DNA of 64,000 nucleotides from Demequina sp. NBRC 110054 (GCF_002090115.1 NZ_BBRK01000004.1:1364001-1428000); one strand, 5' to 3'; counted from the first letter of the stretch, positions 34,863-44,329 are shown. The notes: generated by a model from the letters alone, not told the origin. Made by a program: numbers and translations.

Positions 34863-36545
34863 TCAGGCGCTCGCGGGCTCCGCGACACCGGTGACGAGGT
34901 CGAGCTCGGGCAGGGCGGTGTTCATGGTGAGCATGCCGCCGTCGAAGTTTGCGGAGTCGAAGCCCTCCTGGTCGAGGATGCGGTGCGCGAGGTAGGACCG
35001 GAAGCCCGACGCGCAGTGCACGCGCACCGGCCGCCCGTCCGCAAGCGACCGGATGCGGTCGAGGTTCTCGCGGATCTCGTCGTGCGGGATGTTCACGGCC
35101 TCGGGCAGGTGCCCGCGGGTGAACTCGCCGGCCGACCGGACGTCGAGGATGAGCGCGTTCTCGCGCGCCCACTCCACGTCGGACGCGTGCCACAGCTTGA
35201 GCGTGCCGAGGACCGTGTTCTGCATCATGAAGCCGAGCATGTTCACGGGGTCCTTCGCGGAGCCGAACGGCGGCGCGTAGGCGAGCTCGAGCTCGGCCAG
35301 GTCGTCAGCGTCGAACTCGGCGCGCAGCGAGGTCGCGAGCACGTCGATGCGCTTGTCCACGCCGGCACGGCCGACGCCCTGGGCGCCGAGTAGCTTGCCC
35401 TCGGGGGAGAAGACGGCCATGAGGTGCACCTGGTCCGCGCCGGGGTAGTAGCCCGCGTGGTTGAGGTGGTGCGTGTGGTGCACGACGTACTCGATGCCCG
35501 CCTGATCCAGCATGCGGGGGCTGGCGCCGGTCATCGCGGCGGTGAGGCCGAAGACCTTGACGATCGCGGTGCCGAGCACGGGCTTGGCCGGCTTGGCGAC
35601 GCCCATGATCGACTCGGCCGCGCGGCGGCCCTGGCGGTTGGCCGGGCCCGCGAGCGGGACGGGGCCGGTCGCGCCGGTCACAGCGTTGCGAACGGCGATC
35701 GCGTCGCCGACGGCCCAGATGCTCGGGTCGGCGGTGCGCTGGTGCTCGTCCACGACGATCGCGCCGCGCTCGTCGACCTCAAGGCCCGCGTCGGCCGCGA
35801 GCGAGGAGTTCGGGCGCACGCCCACGGAGACGACGACGATGTCGACGTCGGCCGCGGCGCCGTTGGACAGCGTGACCGTCACGCCGGAGCCGGACGCGGT
35901 GGGCTCGACGGCGGAGGCCGCGAGGCCCGTGACAACGTCGACGCCGTTCGCGCGCAGCTCGAGCTCGACGAGGCGAGCCATCTCGGGGGCGAGCGGGGGC
36001 AGCACCTGCGGCGCCATCTCGATCAGGGCGACGTTGAGGCCGCGCTCGCGCAGGGCCTCGGCAGTCTCGAGGCCGATGAAGCCCGCGCCGAGCACCGCGG
36101 CGGTCTTGGCGCCGTCCACGCGGGCCGCGAGGGCGGTCGCGTCGTCGACGGTGCGCAGGTGCGTGACCTCGGGAAGGTCCATGCCGGGGATCGGCGGGGT
36201 GAAGGCGGTCGCGCCGGGGGAGAGCACGAGCGCGTCGTACGAGACGACCTCGCTGCCCTCGGCGCCGACGACCGTGACGGTCTTGGCCGTGCGGTCGATC
36301 GCGGTGACCTCGGTGTTCACGCGCACGTCCAGGCCGAGCGAGGCGCCCAGCGTCTTGGGGGTGTGCAGGAGGAGGGCGTCGCGGGACTCGATGTCCCCGC
36401 CCACGTGGTACGGCAGGCCGCAGTTCGCGAACGAGACGTCCGGGCCCTTCTCGAAGACGATGATCTCGGCGGACTCGTTGAGGCGACGGGCTCGCGCGGC
36501 GGCGCTCATGCCGCCTGCGACACCTCCGACGATGACGATGCGCAT
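34863..36545 (-). CDS. CoA-disulfide reductase with C-terminal rhodanese domain
   Basis: 560 residues. FAD/NAD(P)-dependent disulfide reductase fold: FAD site IVGGVAGGMSAAARARRL, active-site Cys42 in FANCGLPYHVGG, NAD site AAVLGAGFIGLETAEAL. The C-terminal domain (about 465-560) is rhodanese-like with its Cys in VHCASGFRSYLA. Such CoADR-RHD fusions reduce CoA persulfides, polysulfides or CoA disulfide. GGAAGGAG precedes the ATG, and a palindrome fitting CsoR/CstR operators lies 40 nt upstream (36585-36600). The repressor gene follows on the same strand upstream. The module sits between nadB and nadC. Confidence 0.92.
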   Translation of the reverse strand: MRIVIVGGVAGGMSAAARARRLNESAEIIVFEKGPDVSFANCGLPYHVGGDIESRDALLLHTPKTLGASLGLDVRVNTEVTAIDRTAKTVTVVGAEGSEVVSYDALVLSPGATAFTPPIPGMDLPEVTHLRTVDDATALAARVDGAKTAAVLGAGFIGLETAEALRERGLNVALIEMAPQVLPPLAPEMARLVELELRANGVDVVTGLAASAVEPTASGSGVTVTLSNGAAADVDIVVVSVGVRPNSSLAADAGLEVDERGAIVVDEHQRTADPSIWAVGDAIAVRNAVTGATGPVPLAGPANRQGRRAAESIMGVAKPAKPVLGTAIVKVFGLTAAMTGASPRMLDQAGIEYVVHHTHHLNHAGYYPGADQVHLMAVFSPEGKLLGAQGVGRAGVDKRIDVLATSLRAEFDADDLAELELAYAPPFGSAKDPVNMLGFMMQNTVLGTLKLWHASDVEWARENALILDVRSAGEFTRGHLPEAVNIPHDEIRENLDRIRSLADGRPVRVHCASGFRSYLAHRILDQEGFDSANFDGGMLTMNTALPELDLVTGVAEPASA

Positions 36546-36584
36546 GGGTGCTCCTTCCAAAGAGTGATGACCCCACGGTAACAG

Positions 36585-36600
36585 ATACCCCAGGGGGTAT
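36585..36600. promoter_or_regulatory. Candidate CsoR/CstR operator of the reductase gene
   Basis: ATACCCCAGGGGGTAT: perfect 6-bp arms around four bases, matching the G-tract palindromes bound by CsoR-family repressors. It is 40 nt upstream of the reductase start. A looser ATACCCC...GTACCCCC sequence (37091-37110) lies upstream of the repressor gene itself. Confidence 0.7.
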
Positions 36601-36666
36601 GCGAGACCTTGGTCCCTCGATGCCCTCGGCGACGCGCGAAGTCCTGTTTTCACAAACGTAATAGCA

Positions 36667-36754
36667 GGGACGATGCGACGTCGGGTGGGTGAGGCGTCAA
36701 CCTCGGCGGAGCGCTGGGGAACAGGGACGATGCGGTGACTGGGGCATCGTCCCC
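36667..36754. repeat. GGGACGATGC motifs, including an inverted pair
   Basis: Copies at 36667, 36724 (plus) and 36745 (complement). The last two form a perfect 10-bp inverted repeat, GGGACGATGC and GCATCGTCCC, ten bases apart. This hairpin lies 34 nt past the repressor stop and may act as its terminator. Confidence 0.8.
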
Positions 36755-36787
36755 GCGCCTTTCGGCCCGGTGGGGGCCGCGCCGTCC

Positions 36788-37057
36788 TTAGGACAGCGCC
36801 ATGAACATCTTCTCGAGGCGCACCTTGGCGTCCGCGGCGTCCTCGCCCTCGAGGATGCACTGCTGCAGGCCCGAGGCGATCATCGTGAAGCCGGCGCGGT
36901 CGATCGCCTTCGACACGGCGGCGAGCTGGGTGACGATGTCGCCGCACTCGCGGCCTTCCTCGACCATGCGCAGGACGCCGGCGAGCTGGCCGTGCGCACG
37001 GCGCAGTCGCTTGACGACGGGCTCCAGCTCCGCCTCGGAGAGGTGAACCTCGGACAT
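36788..37057 (-). CDS. CsoR/RcnR-family repressor, CstR-like
   Basis: 89 residues, all helical, with no classical DNA-binding motif, as in the family. Start at ATG 37057 because GGAGG lies 5 nt before it. Copper-sensing CsoR uses Cys-His-Cys. Here the two cysteines are present (EGREC and LQQC) but the residue four before the second Cys is Gly, not His. That matches CstR, which senses persulfides through two cysteines, and agrees with the CoADR-rhodanese gene beside it. I infer a persulfide-responsive repressor. Copper sensing is less likely, and no copper pump is near. Confidence 0.8.
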   Translation of the reverse strand: MSEVHLSEAELEPVVKRLRRAHGQLAGVLRMVEEGRECGDIVTQLAAVSKAIDRAGFTMIASGLQQCILEGEDAADAKVRLEKMFMALS

Positions 37058-37150
37058 GGGGGCCTCCACAGCACTAGATGACAGTCAAGGATACCCCTCC
37101 CCGTACCCCCTGCCCAGGGACATGCGCCCTTTTCGTGCCACGATGTCCCC

Positions 37151-38098
37151 ATGAGCGCTCCCACGGACACTCTCGCCGGTCAGATCGCCGGCCCCGCGCA
37201 CCCCGAGCAGCAGGCTCAGGACCGACCCCTGCCCGCCGCCTGGCTCGCCGACGTCGTGCGCCGGACGCTGAGCGAGGACCTCGGCGGCTTCCCCGGTCGC
37301 GACGTGACCACCCAGGCCACCATCCCCGACACGATCCAGGTCAGCGCGCGCATCGTCATGCGCGAGGACGGGGTGATGGCGGGCGCCGACGTGATCCCGG
37401 TCGCGCTGAGCGAGGTCGCGGTCCGCCTGGGCCTGCCCCGCCCCACGGTCGAGCTCCACGTCGCCGACGGCGACGCGCTCGCCGCGGGCACGACGATCGC
37501 GACGATCGAGGGCGCCGGGCATGTGGTGCTCATCGCCGAGCGGACGATGCTGAACCTCGTGTCGCGCGCGTGCGGCGTCGCGACCCACACCGCGCGCTGG
37601 GCGACCGCCCTCAAGGGCACCGGCGCGAAGGTGCTGGACACCCGCAAGACCACGCCCATGCTGCGCGAGCTCGAGAAGTACGCGGTCCGCTGCGGCGGCG
37701 GGGTCAACAAGCGCGTCGGGCTCTACGACTGCGCGATGATCAAGGACAACCACATCGTCGCGGCCGGGTCCATCACCGCGGCGATCGAGGCGATCCGCGA
37801 GGTCTTCCCCGACGTGCCCGTGCAGGTCGAGGTCGAGGACGCGGCCGGCGCGCGAGAGGCGCTCAAGGCCGGCGCACGGTTCCTCATGCTCGACAACATG
37901 CCGCCCGAGGAGATGGCCGCGCTCGTCGCTGACATCCGTGCGCGCGAGAAGAAGACGGGGCGCGTGCTCATCGAGGCGACGGGCGGGCTGACGCTGGACA
38001 ACGCGGCCGACGTCGCGGCGACCGGGGTCGACTACATGTCGGTCGGCGCGCTCACGCACAGCTCGCCGATCGTCGACCTGGGGCTCGACCTGGACTGA
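37151..38098 (+). CDS. nadC: Nicotinate-nucleotide pyrophosphorylase (quinolinate phosphoribosyltransferase)
   Basis: 315 residues. It converts quinolinate and PRPP to nicotinate mononucleotide. Motifs: LSEDLGGFPGRDVTTQA, AERTMLNLVSRACGVATHT, VLDTRKTTPMLRELEKYAV, YDCAMIKDNHI, and the GVDYMSVGALTHS stretch. The first 25 residues are a variable head. CACGAT lies 6 nt before the ATG, so a leaderless start is possible. The usual nadA-nadB-nadC cluster is split here. Confidence 0.96.
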   Translation: MSAPTDTLAGQIAGPAHPEQQAQDRPLPAAWLADVVRRTLSEDLGGFPGRDVTTQATIPDTIQVSARIVMREDGVMAGADVIPVALSEVAVRLGLPRPTVELHVADGDALAAGTTIATIEGAGHVVLIAERTMLNLVSRACGVATHTARWATALKGTGAKVLDTRKTTPMLRELEKYAVRCGGGVNKRVGLYDCAMIKDNHIVAAGSITAAIEAIREVFPDVPVQVEVEDAAGAREALKAGARFLMLDNMPPEEMAALVADIRAREKKTGRVLIEATGGLTLDNAADVAATGVDYMSVGALTHSSPIVDLGLDLD

Positions 38099-38136
38099 GC
38101 CGGCTCGCCGGGGCGGCCGGACCGCGAAGGCGACTG

Positions 38137-38150
38137 CCGCATCGTCCCTG
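38137..38150 (-). repeat. CCGCATCGTCCCTG motif after nadC
   Basis: Single complementary copy in the 101-bp gap between nadC and the SnoaL-like gene, 39 nt after the nadC stop. Confidence 0.9.
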
Positions 38151-38199
38151 TGCCTGCCGCCGCCCTGCGCCCTTCCCGCCCCGGTGCGAGACTCGACGG

Positions 38200-38607
38200 G
38201 TGACCGCGCTCAGCGACTCCGTCGCCTACCGATGGCTCAAGGCCGGGGACGAGGGCGACCTCGACGCGCTCGATGATCTCCTGCACCCCGACGTGGTGAT
38301 CCACGCGCCCGGCGGCCTTTCCACGACGAGCGCCGAGGGCGAGAAGGCCGTGTGGCGCGATGCGCTCGCGGCCATGCCGGACCTGCGTCACGAGGTGCAG
38401 GAGGTGCTCGTCGATGGCGACACCGAGCTCGCATGGGTTGTGGTCACGGGCACGATGGCGGCGTCGTTCGGCGGGGTCGAGGGCACCGGCGGGTCCTTCC
38501 GGATGGACCAGGCGCTGCGCGTGCATCTGCGCGATGGGAAGGTCGCCGAGGCGTGGGAGGTCGCGGACGTCGACGCTCTGCGCGCGCAGGTGGGAGCACC
38601 GGAGTGA
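38200..38607 (+). CDS. SnoaL/NTF2-like small protein
   Basis: 135 residues with the cone-shaped NTF2-like pattern: an N-terminal helix pair (SVAYRWLKAGDEGDLDALDDLLHPDVVIHAP), then curved strands ending HLRDGKVAEAWEVADVDALRAQ. SnoaL-type members are polyketide cyclases or small hydrolases and isomerases; many have no known function. GTG start, with GAGACT 6 nt upstream as a possible leaderless promoter. It stands alone between nadC and lysS. Function not assigned. Confidence 0.8.
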   Translation: MTALSDSVAYRWLKAGDEGDLDALDDLLHPDVVIHAPGGLSTTSAEGEKAVWRDALAAMPDLRHEVQEVLVDGDTELAWVVVTGTMAASFGGVEGTGGSFRMDQALRVHLRDGKVAEAWEVADVDALRAQVGAPE

Positions 38608-38684
38608 GCGTCGGCCCGTGCGCCGGCCCGAGCGCCGTGCTCCGGTCCGGGACCCTCGGTTCGTGAGGCAGTGGGTGCCGCCGG

Positions 38685-38697
38685 TACCCTAGTGGGC

Positions 38698-38700
<3 letters not shown>
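38685..38700 (+). promoter_or_regulatory. Leaderless promoter of lysS
   Basis: TACCCT (38685-38690), seven bases, then GTG at 38698. No ribosome binding site precedes the GTG. Confidence 0.6.
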
Positions 38701-40209
<1,509 letters not shown>

Positions 40210-40210
40210 C

Positions 40211-40438
40211 ATGGACTCGACCCTCATCGCCATCGCGCTCGGGGTCATCCCGAGCATCGGAGTCGGGCTGCTGTTCTGGTTCGTGATGCGGACGATCATC
40301 CGTGCGGACCGCAACGAGCGCGCAGCGATCGCCGAGCAGGAGGCTGCTGCCGCGCGGGCCGCCGAGGCGGACGCGCCTGCCGACTCGTCGAGTGCGCCGG
40401 CCGATTCCGTCGAGCCGGAGCAGCCCGCCGCGTCCTAG
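40211..40438 (+). CDS. Small single-pass membrane protein after lysS
   Basis: 75 residues: one helix (IAIALGVIPSIGVGLLFWFVM, about 6-26), a basic stretch, and an Ala/Glu/Pro-rich tail. ATG is 1 nt after the lysS stop. Similar short membrane proteins follow lysS in other actinobacteria. Function unknown. Confidence 0.75.
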   Translation: MDSTLIAIALGVIPSIGVGLLFWFVMRTIIRADRNERAAIAEQEAAAARAAEADAPADSSSAPADSVEPEQPAAS

Positions 40439-40456
40439 TCGGCCGCTCAGTCCTCA

Positions 40457-40556
40457 GGGACGATGCGGTGGGCGCCTCCTCGGTGGGTGTCGCCTTCCCG
40501 CTTGGACGATGCTCTTGGCGCCTCCTTGGTGGACGTCGCCTTCCCCTGGACGATGC
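40457..40556 (+). repeat. 45-46-bp tandem repeat built on the GGACGATGC motif
   Basis: Two full units and the start of a third. Shared parts are GGACGATGC, GGCGCCTCCT, GGTGG and GTCGCCTTCCC. Only the first unit keeps the full GGGACGATGCGG form. Confidence 0.85.
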
Positions 40557-40914
40557 TGTTGCCGCGCTCGCTCATCCGCTCGCGTGGGCACGTTTCCATG
40601 CTCGCTGGTATGTGCCCGCGCGCCCTCGTGCGCCTGCCTCCTCCGAGCTCGTACGCGTTCGCCGACGGGGGTTCCCACGCTCGCCGCGGACGGCCCTCAG
40701 GAACCCCATTTCCGTGTCGATTCCCGCAATGCAGGTAATCGCCCGCTGGAGGAATTCCACTAACGCAAAAGCAATCCGAGTCGACAATGACGTTCTCGGA
40801 TTTGATGGAGGAATTCCTCCCATTGGAGGTTCTCCACAGAATTTGCGGGGCGCGGTCTGAATTAGGCGAGTTTGTGTCTATGCTGGGGCGCGAGGGGACA
40901 AGATTGGCGGTTCT

Positions 40915-40946
40915 CCCGATATCGGGAATGCCGCCGCGATATCGCG
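40915..40946. promoter_or_regulatory. Twin GATATC-centred palindromes before lsr2
   Basis: Two perfect 12-bp palindromes, CCCGATATCGGG and CGCGATATCGCG, 20 bp apart centre to centre, just upstream of the lsr2 ribosome binding site. Likely within the 5' leader, so they could be an operator or RNA hairpins. Confidence 0.5.
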
Positions 40947-40958
40947 AAAGGAGCCACG

Positions 40959-41285
40959 ATGGCTCAGAAGGTCCAGGTAGTCCTCATCGATGACCTCGAC
41001 GGCGGAGATGCTGTCGAGACTGTCTCCTTCGCTGTGGACGGCACCAAGTACGAAATCGACTTGAATGCCGAGAATGCCTCCCAGCTCCGTGAGGACATCG
41101 CCAAGTGGACGGACAAGGCGCGCAAGGTTTCCACTGTCTCGCGCGGCCGCCGCTCGCTTTCCAGCCGCAAGTCGGGCACGGATGCGCACGACATTCGCGA
41201 ATGGGCCCGCAGCCAGGGCATGGAGGTTCCCGAGCGGGGCCGCGTCTCGCGTGAGCTGCGCGACGCCTACGACGCTGCGCACTGA
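40959..41285 (+). CDS. lsr2: Lsr2 nucleoid-associated protein
   Basis: 108 residues from the ATG at 40959 with AAAGGAG before it. The N-terminal dimerisation part begins AQKVQVVLIDDLDGGDAVETVSF; the C-terminal DNA-binding part contains DIREWARSQGMEVPERGRVS with the RGR that enters the minor groove of A+T-rich DNA. Lsr2 silences horizontally acquired genes in actinobacteria. Codon use here is less G+C-biased than in the neighbours. The stop overlaps the ATG of the lactonase-like gene (TGATG), so the two should be translationally coupled, an unusual pairing. Confidence 0.96.
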   Translation: MAQKVQVVLIDDLDGGDAVETVSFAVDGTKYEIDLNAENASQLREDIAKWTDKARKVSTVSRGRRSLSSRKSGTDAHDIREWARSQGMEVPERGRVSRELRDAYDAAH

Positions 41286-42340
41286 TGCCGCACCTGTGGT
41301 GGGGCACCTACCCCGCCGAGGGCCTCGGCACTCCCGTCGGCAAGGGCGAGGGGCTGTGGCGACAGGACGATGACGAGGCCGCCGCGCAGCTCCTCGAGCT
41401 GCCGGCGCCTTCGTTCCTCGTCGCCCACCCGACCCAGCCGCTGCTGTACGCGGTGTCCGAGTCGCCCGCGTCCGAGGTGCACGCGATCGACGTGTCCGAC
41501 CCGGATGCGCCGAAGGTCGTCGGCTCGGTCAAGACCGGCGGCACCGACGCGTGCCATCTGCTGCTCTCGCCCGAGGGGGACGAACTCTACGTGAGCCACT
41601 ACGGCTCGGGCGACCTGGCCGTGGTCCCGCTGTTCCCCACGGGCCTGCCCGCGTTCGACACCCCGATCCAGTCGCACGAGCACAAGGGTCACGGCCCGAA
41701 CAAGGACCGCCAGGAGAGCTCGCACGCCCACTCGGCGGCGTTCGCGCCCGACGGCAAGCACGTGCTCGTCGCCGACCTCGGCACGGACGAGCTCAGGCGC
41801 TACCGGCTCGGCCCCGGCGGCGTGCTCGAGCCCGACGGCGTCGCCGCGACCCTGCCCGGCGGGGCGGGACCGCGCCACATGGCGGTCAAGGGCGAGATGA
41901 TCTACGTCGCGTGCGAGCTCGACGGCATGCTGCGGACCCTGCGCTGGGACCCCACCGCGCGCGAGGCCGTGCTGGTCGAGGAGCAGCCCATCACCCACGT
42001 CGCGCCGCGTTCGGCCGACGAGGTCGCGGCCTCCCACGTGCTCGTCACGGACACGATGCTGCTGGTCGGCGTCCGCGGCCCGGACGTGATCGCGATCTTC
42101 GACCTCAGCCCCGAGGGCTGGCCGCGCTACCGGGCCTCGCTCGACGCGGGCCACTGGCCCCGCTACTTCGCGGTGATCGACGAGCGGCTGCACGTGGGCT
42201 GCGAGCGCGGGCACGAGGTGCGGTCGTACTCGCTCGCGCACGTGCGCAGGCTCCCGCCGGAGCAGGAGACCGGCGCGATCGCCGAGCTCCCGTATCGGGC
42301 CGCCGAGGTGACCAGCCCGGCCTGCATCGTGCAGCGCTAG
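41285..42340 (+). CDS. Lactonase-like beta-propeller protein
   Basis: 351 residues with the seven-bladed propeller pattern of the lactonase family (6-phosphogluconolactonase type): repeated strands such as FLVAHPTQPLLYAVSE, CHLLLSPEGDELYVSHYGSGDLAVVPL, HSAAFAPDGKHVLVADLGTDEL and GPRHMAVKGEMIYVACELDGML. It is probably cytoplasmic. Whether it hydrolyses 6-phosphogluconolactone or another lactone is not shown. Its ATG overlaps the lsr2 stop. Confidence 0.85.
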   Translation: MPHLWWGTYPAEGLGTPVGKGEGLWRQDDDEAAAQLLELPAPSFLVAHPTQPLLYAVSESPASEVHAIDVSDPDAPKVVGSVKTGGTDACHLLLSPEGDELYVSHYGSGDLAVVPLFPTGLPAFDTPIQSHEHKGHGPNKDRQESSHAHSAAFAPDGKHVLVADLGTDELRRYRLGPGGVLEPDGVAATLPGGAGPRHMAVKGEMIYVACELDGMLRTLRWDPTAREAVLVEEQPITHVAPRSADEVAASHVLVTDTMLLVGVRGPDVIAIFDLSPEGWPRYRASLDAGHWPRYFAVIDERLHVGCERGHEVRSYSLAHVRRLPPEQETGAIAELPYRAAEVTSPACIVQR

Positions 42341-42401
42341 GGCGCAGCCCAGCGCCAGGGCACAGCTCGCACTGACAGACAGCCCAGCGCCGAGGTGCGT
42401 G

Positions 42402-42455
42402 CCGCATCGTCCCTGGCCCCTCGCATCGTCCCTTCTCCGCCGGGTGACGATGCGG
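42402..42455. repeat. Three GCATCGTC/GACGATGC motifs with an inverted pair
   Basis: Complementary copies at 42402 and 42422, and a forward copy at 42446. The last two form an inverted pair that could fold as a hairpin. They lie after the lactonase gene and before the gpmA promoter and may end lactonase transcription. Confidence 0.85.
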
Positions 42456-42498
42456 TGAAGGGGCCAACCGTCCCGGTCGCACTGTCACCGCATCCCGC

Positions 42499-42513
42499 TA
42501 GGCTGAGGACATG
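42499..42513 (+). promoter_or_regulatory. Leaderless promoter of gpmA
   Basis: TAGGCT (42499-42504), six bases, then ATG at 42511. The six bases read GAGGAC, so a ribosome binding site on a longer transcript cannot be ruled out. Confidence 0.5.
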
Positions 42514-43257
42514 ACCTACACACTGATCCTGCTCCGCCACGGCGAGAGCGAGTGGAACGAGAAGAACCTGTTCACCGGCTGGGTCGACGTCCCCCTCAAC
42601 GAGAAGGGCTGGGGCGAGGCCAAGCGCGGAGGCGAGCTGCTCAAGGAGGAGGGCATCCTGCCCGACGTCCTGCACACCTCGCTGCTGCGTCGCGCGATCA
42701 TGACCGCGAACCTCGCGCTCGACGCCGCCGACCGCCACTGGATCCCCGTGAAGCGCAGCTGGCGCCTCAACGAGCGTCACTACGGTGACCTCCAGGGCAA
42801 GAACAAGGCCGAGACCCTCGAGCAGTTCGGCGAGGAGAAGTTCATGATCTGGCGCCGTTCGTACGACGTGCCGCCGCCCGTCATCTCGGACGACAACCCG
42901 TACACGCAGGAGGGCGACCCCCGCTACGCGGGCGAGCCGACCCCGAAGACCGAGTGCCTCAAGGACGTGCTCGAGCGCGCCCTGCCGTACTGGGAGTCGG
43001 ACGTCGTCCCGGACCTCAAGGCCGGCAAGACCGTCATGGTCGCCGCGCACGGCAACTCGCTCCGCGCGATCGTCAAGCACCTCGACGAGATCGCGGACGA
43101 CGAGATCGTCGGTGTGAACATCCCGACCGGCATCCCGCTCGTCTACCACCTGGACGAGGAGACGCTGAAGCCGACCAACCCGCGCGGCACCTACCTGGAC
43201 GCCGACGCCGCCGCGGCCGCGATCCAGGCGGTCGCGAACCAGGGCAAGAAGAAGTAG
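42511..43257 (+). CDS. gpmA: 2,3-bisphosphoglycerate-dependent phosphoglycerate mutase
   Basis: 248 residues. Glycolytic interconversion of 3- and 2-phosphoglycerate. The catalytic His is in [20 protein letters not shown]; other marks are [23 protein letters not shown] and [16 protein letters not shown] with the second active-site His. Length is normal. A terminator hairpin follows at 43305. Confidence 0.97.
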   Translation: MTYTLILLRHGESEWNEKNLFTGWVDVPLNEKGWGEAKRGGELLKEEGILPDVLHTSLLRRAIMTANLALDAADRHWIPVKRSWRLNERHYGDLQGKNKAETLEQFGEEKFMIWRRSYDVPPPVISDDNPYTQEGDPRYAGEPTPKTECLKDVLERALPYWESDVVPDLKAGKTVMVAAHGNSLRAIVKHLDEIADDEIVGVNIPTGIPLVYHLDEETLKPTNPRGTYLDADAAAAAIQAVANQGKKK

Positions 43258-43304
43258 CCTGAATGTGAAGCGTTCGGTCGGCCTCTCATAGCCCGGCCAG
43301 ACAA

Positions 43305-43338
43305 CGAAGGGCCCTCACCGTGCGGTGGGGGCCCTTCG
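43305..43338 (+). terminator. Terminator after gpmA
   Basis: CGAAGGGCCC pairs with GGGCCCTTCG, and inner CACCG with CGGTG. 48 nt past the gpmA stop. Confidence 0.85.
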
Positions 43339-43372
43339 CTGTGTCCGGGGTGGTCAGGGTCGCCCCGGTATT

Positions 43373-43478
43373 CGCCATGCACTCCGCACGGATTTCCGCG
43401 CGACACGCCAGCGTGTCGCCGCCCAGTGCAGGCGTGTCGCCGGGGTGTCGTTCCCGAATCCGTGCGGAGTGCATGGCG
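43373..43478. repeat. Family B inverted repeat, copy 2
   Basis: Perfect 22-bp inverted ends: CGCCATGCACTCCGCACGGA.. (43373-43394) and its complement (43457-43478). The inner palindrome CGACACGCCAGCGTGTCG and the module GTCGCCGGGGTGTCG match copy 1 in inverse orientation. It lies neatly between two terminators, gpmA's and phoU's. Confidence 0.92.
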
Positions 43479-43503
43479 TCGGGAGGATGCGGGCCCGGAC
43501 GCA

Positions 43504-43535
43504 CGAAGGCCCCCGCCCGACGGCGGGGGCCTTCG
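43504..43535 (-). terminator. Terminator after phoU
   Basis: CGAAGGCCCCCGCC pairs perfectly with GGCGGGGGCCTTCG, loop CGAC-like. 13 nt past the phoU stop on the minus strand. Confidence 0.88.
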
Positions 43536-43548
43536 AGACAGGCTCGCG

Positions 43549-44208
43549 TCAGATGGCCGCGCGCTCGCCCTTGTGGTCGCCGGTGACCAAGTAGACGATG
43601 CGGCGCGAGATGCCCACGGCGTGGTCGCCGAAGCGCTCGTAGTAGCGGGCGGCCAGCGCGATGTCGAGGCTCTCCTGCTGGGAGCCGTCGAACGACTCGG
43701 CGAGGAGCGCGGCGTAGGCCTGGCCGTGCAGCTCGTCGATGACGTCGTCGTCGGAGACGATCGCGGCGGCGAGGTTGAGGTCGCGCTGCTCGAGGAGGCT
43801 CGTCACGGCGGCGGCGGTCTCACCGGCGGCCGCGGCGAACTTCTCGAAGATCTCGCGGTGCGTCTCCGGGATGGCCTTCTCCGGGTAGACGCGGCGTGCG
43901 ATGCCCGCGACGTGCTCGGCGAGGTCGCCCATGCGCTCGAGAGCGGCCGAGATGCGCAGCCCGGAGATGATGGTGCGCAGATCGAGGCCGACCGGCTGCT
44001 GCTGTGCGATGAGCAGCACGCAGCGCTCATCGACGGTCTCCTCGAGATCGTCGAGCTTCTCGTCGTCGGCGATGACCGACTGCGCGAGCTCCACGTTCGC
44101 GGTGAGGAGGGCCTCGCTGGCCCGGTTGATCGAGTCTTCGACGAGGCGACTCATCGAGACGAGGTCGTCGGCGAGCTCCGAAAGCTCGGCGGTGAACAGC
44201 GTGCGCAT
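43549..44208 (-). CDS. phoU: Phosphate signalling regulator PhoU
   Basis: 219 residues in two helical repeats. AAGGAG lies 4 nt before the ATG. Motifs include LRTIISGLRISAALERMGDLAEHVAGIAR in repeat one and LALAARYYERFGDHAVGISRRIVYLV in repeat two, with metal-binding E/D-rich parts. PhoU links phosphate transport by PstSCAB to the sensor kinase. It is divergent from senX3; the 133-bp gap has PHO boxes. Confidence 0.95.
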   Translation of the reverse strand: MRTLFTAELSELADDLVSMSRLVEDSINRASEALLTANVELAQSVIADDEKLDDLEETVDERCVLLIAQQQPVGLDLRTIISGLRISAALERMGDLAEHVAGIARRVYPEKAIPETHREIFEKFAAAAGETAAAVTSLLEQRDLNLAAAIVSDDDVIDELHGQAYAALLAESFDGSQQESLDIALAARYYERFGDHAVGISRRIVYLVTGDHKGERAAI

Positions 44209-44296
44209 GTTGCTCCTTGTGAATCCAGGTTCGGCACCCAGTCTTGCATCACTTGCAGGGGTCTCGCCCGGCGAGGTATGAACAATCGGTGACGGC

Positions 44297-44314
44297 GGTG
44301 AACATTCGGTGAAC
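44297..44314 (-). promoter_or_regulatory. PHO box upstream of senX3
   Basis: GGTGAACATTCGGTGAAC: two GGTGAAC units 11 bases apart, the complement of GTTCACC direct repeats known for PhoP/RegX3-type regulators. A weaker third unit (CGGTGAC, 44287-44293) lies beside it. It covers the -35 area of the senX3 promoter. Confidence 0.75.
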
Positions 44315-44329
44315 TCCTTCGGCGCTGGG

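Larger units (their letters stand above)
40439..40958. other. 520-bp region before lsr2: motif array, then A+T-rich palindromes
   Basis: The first 120 bases are a tandem repeat of about 45-46 bp, each unit starting with GGACGATGC (40458, 40504, 40548). From about 40740 the base composition shifts towards A+T, and three palindromes follow: GGAGGAATTCCTCC (40807-40820), CCCGATATCGGG (40915-40926) and CGCGATATCGCG (40935-40946). TATGCT (40879-40884) is a possible -10 for lsr2. Self-binding by Lsr2, which prefers A+T-rich DNA, is plausible. No protein gene is seen. Confidence 0.7.

Noticed and set aside
38608..38697. T-box leader before lysS or cysS
   Set aside because: Both genes appear leaderless; there is no room for a T-box and no T-box sequence is seen.
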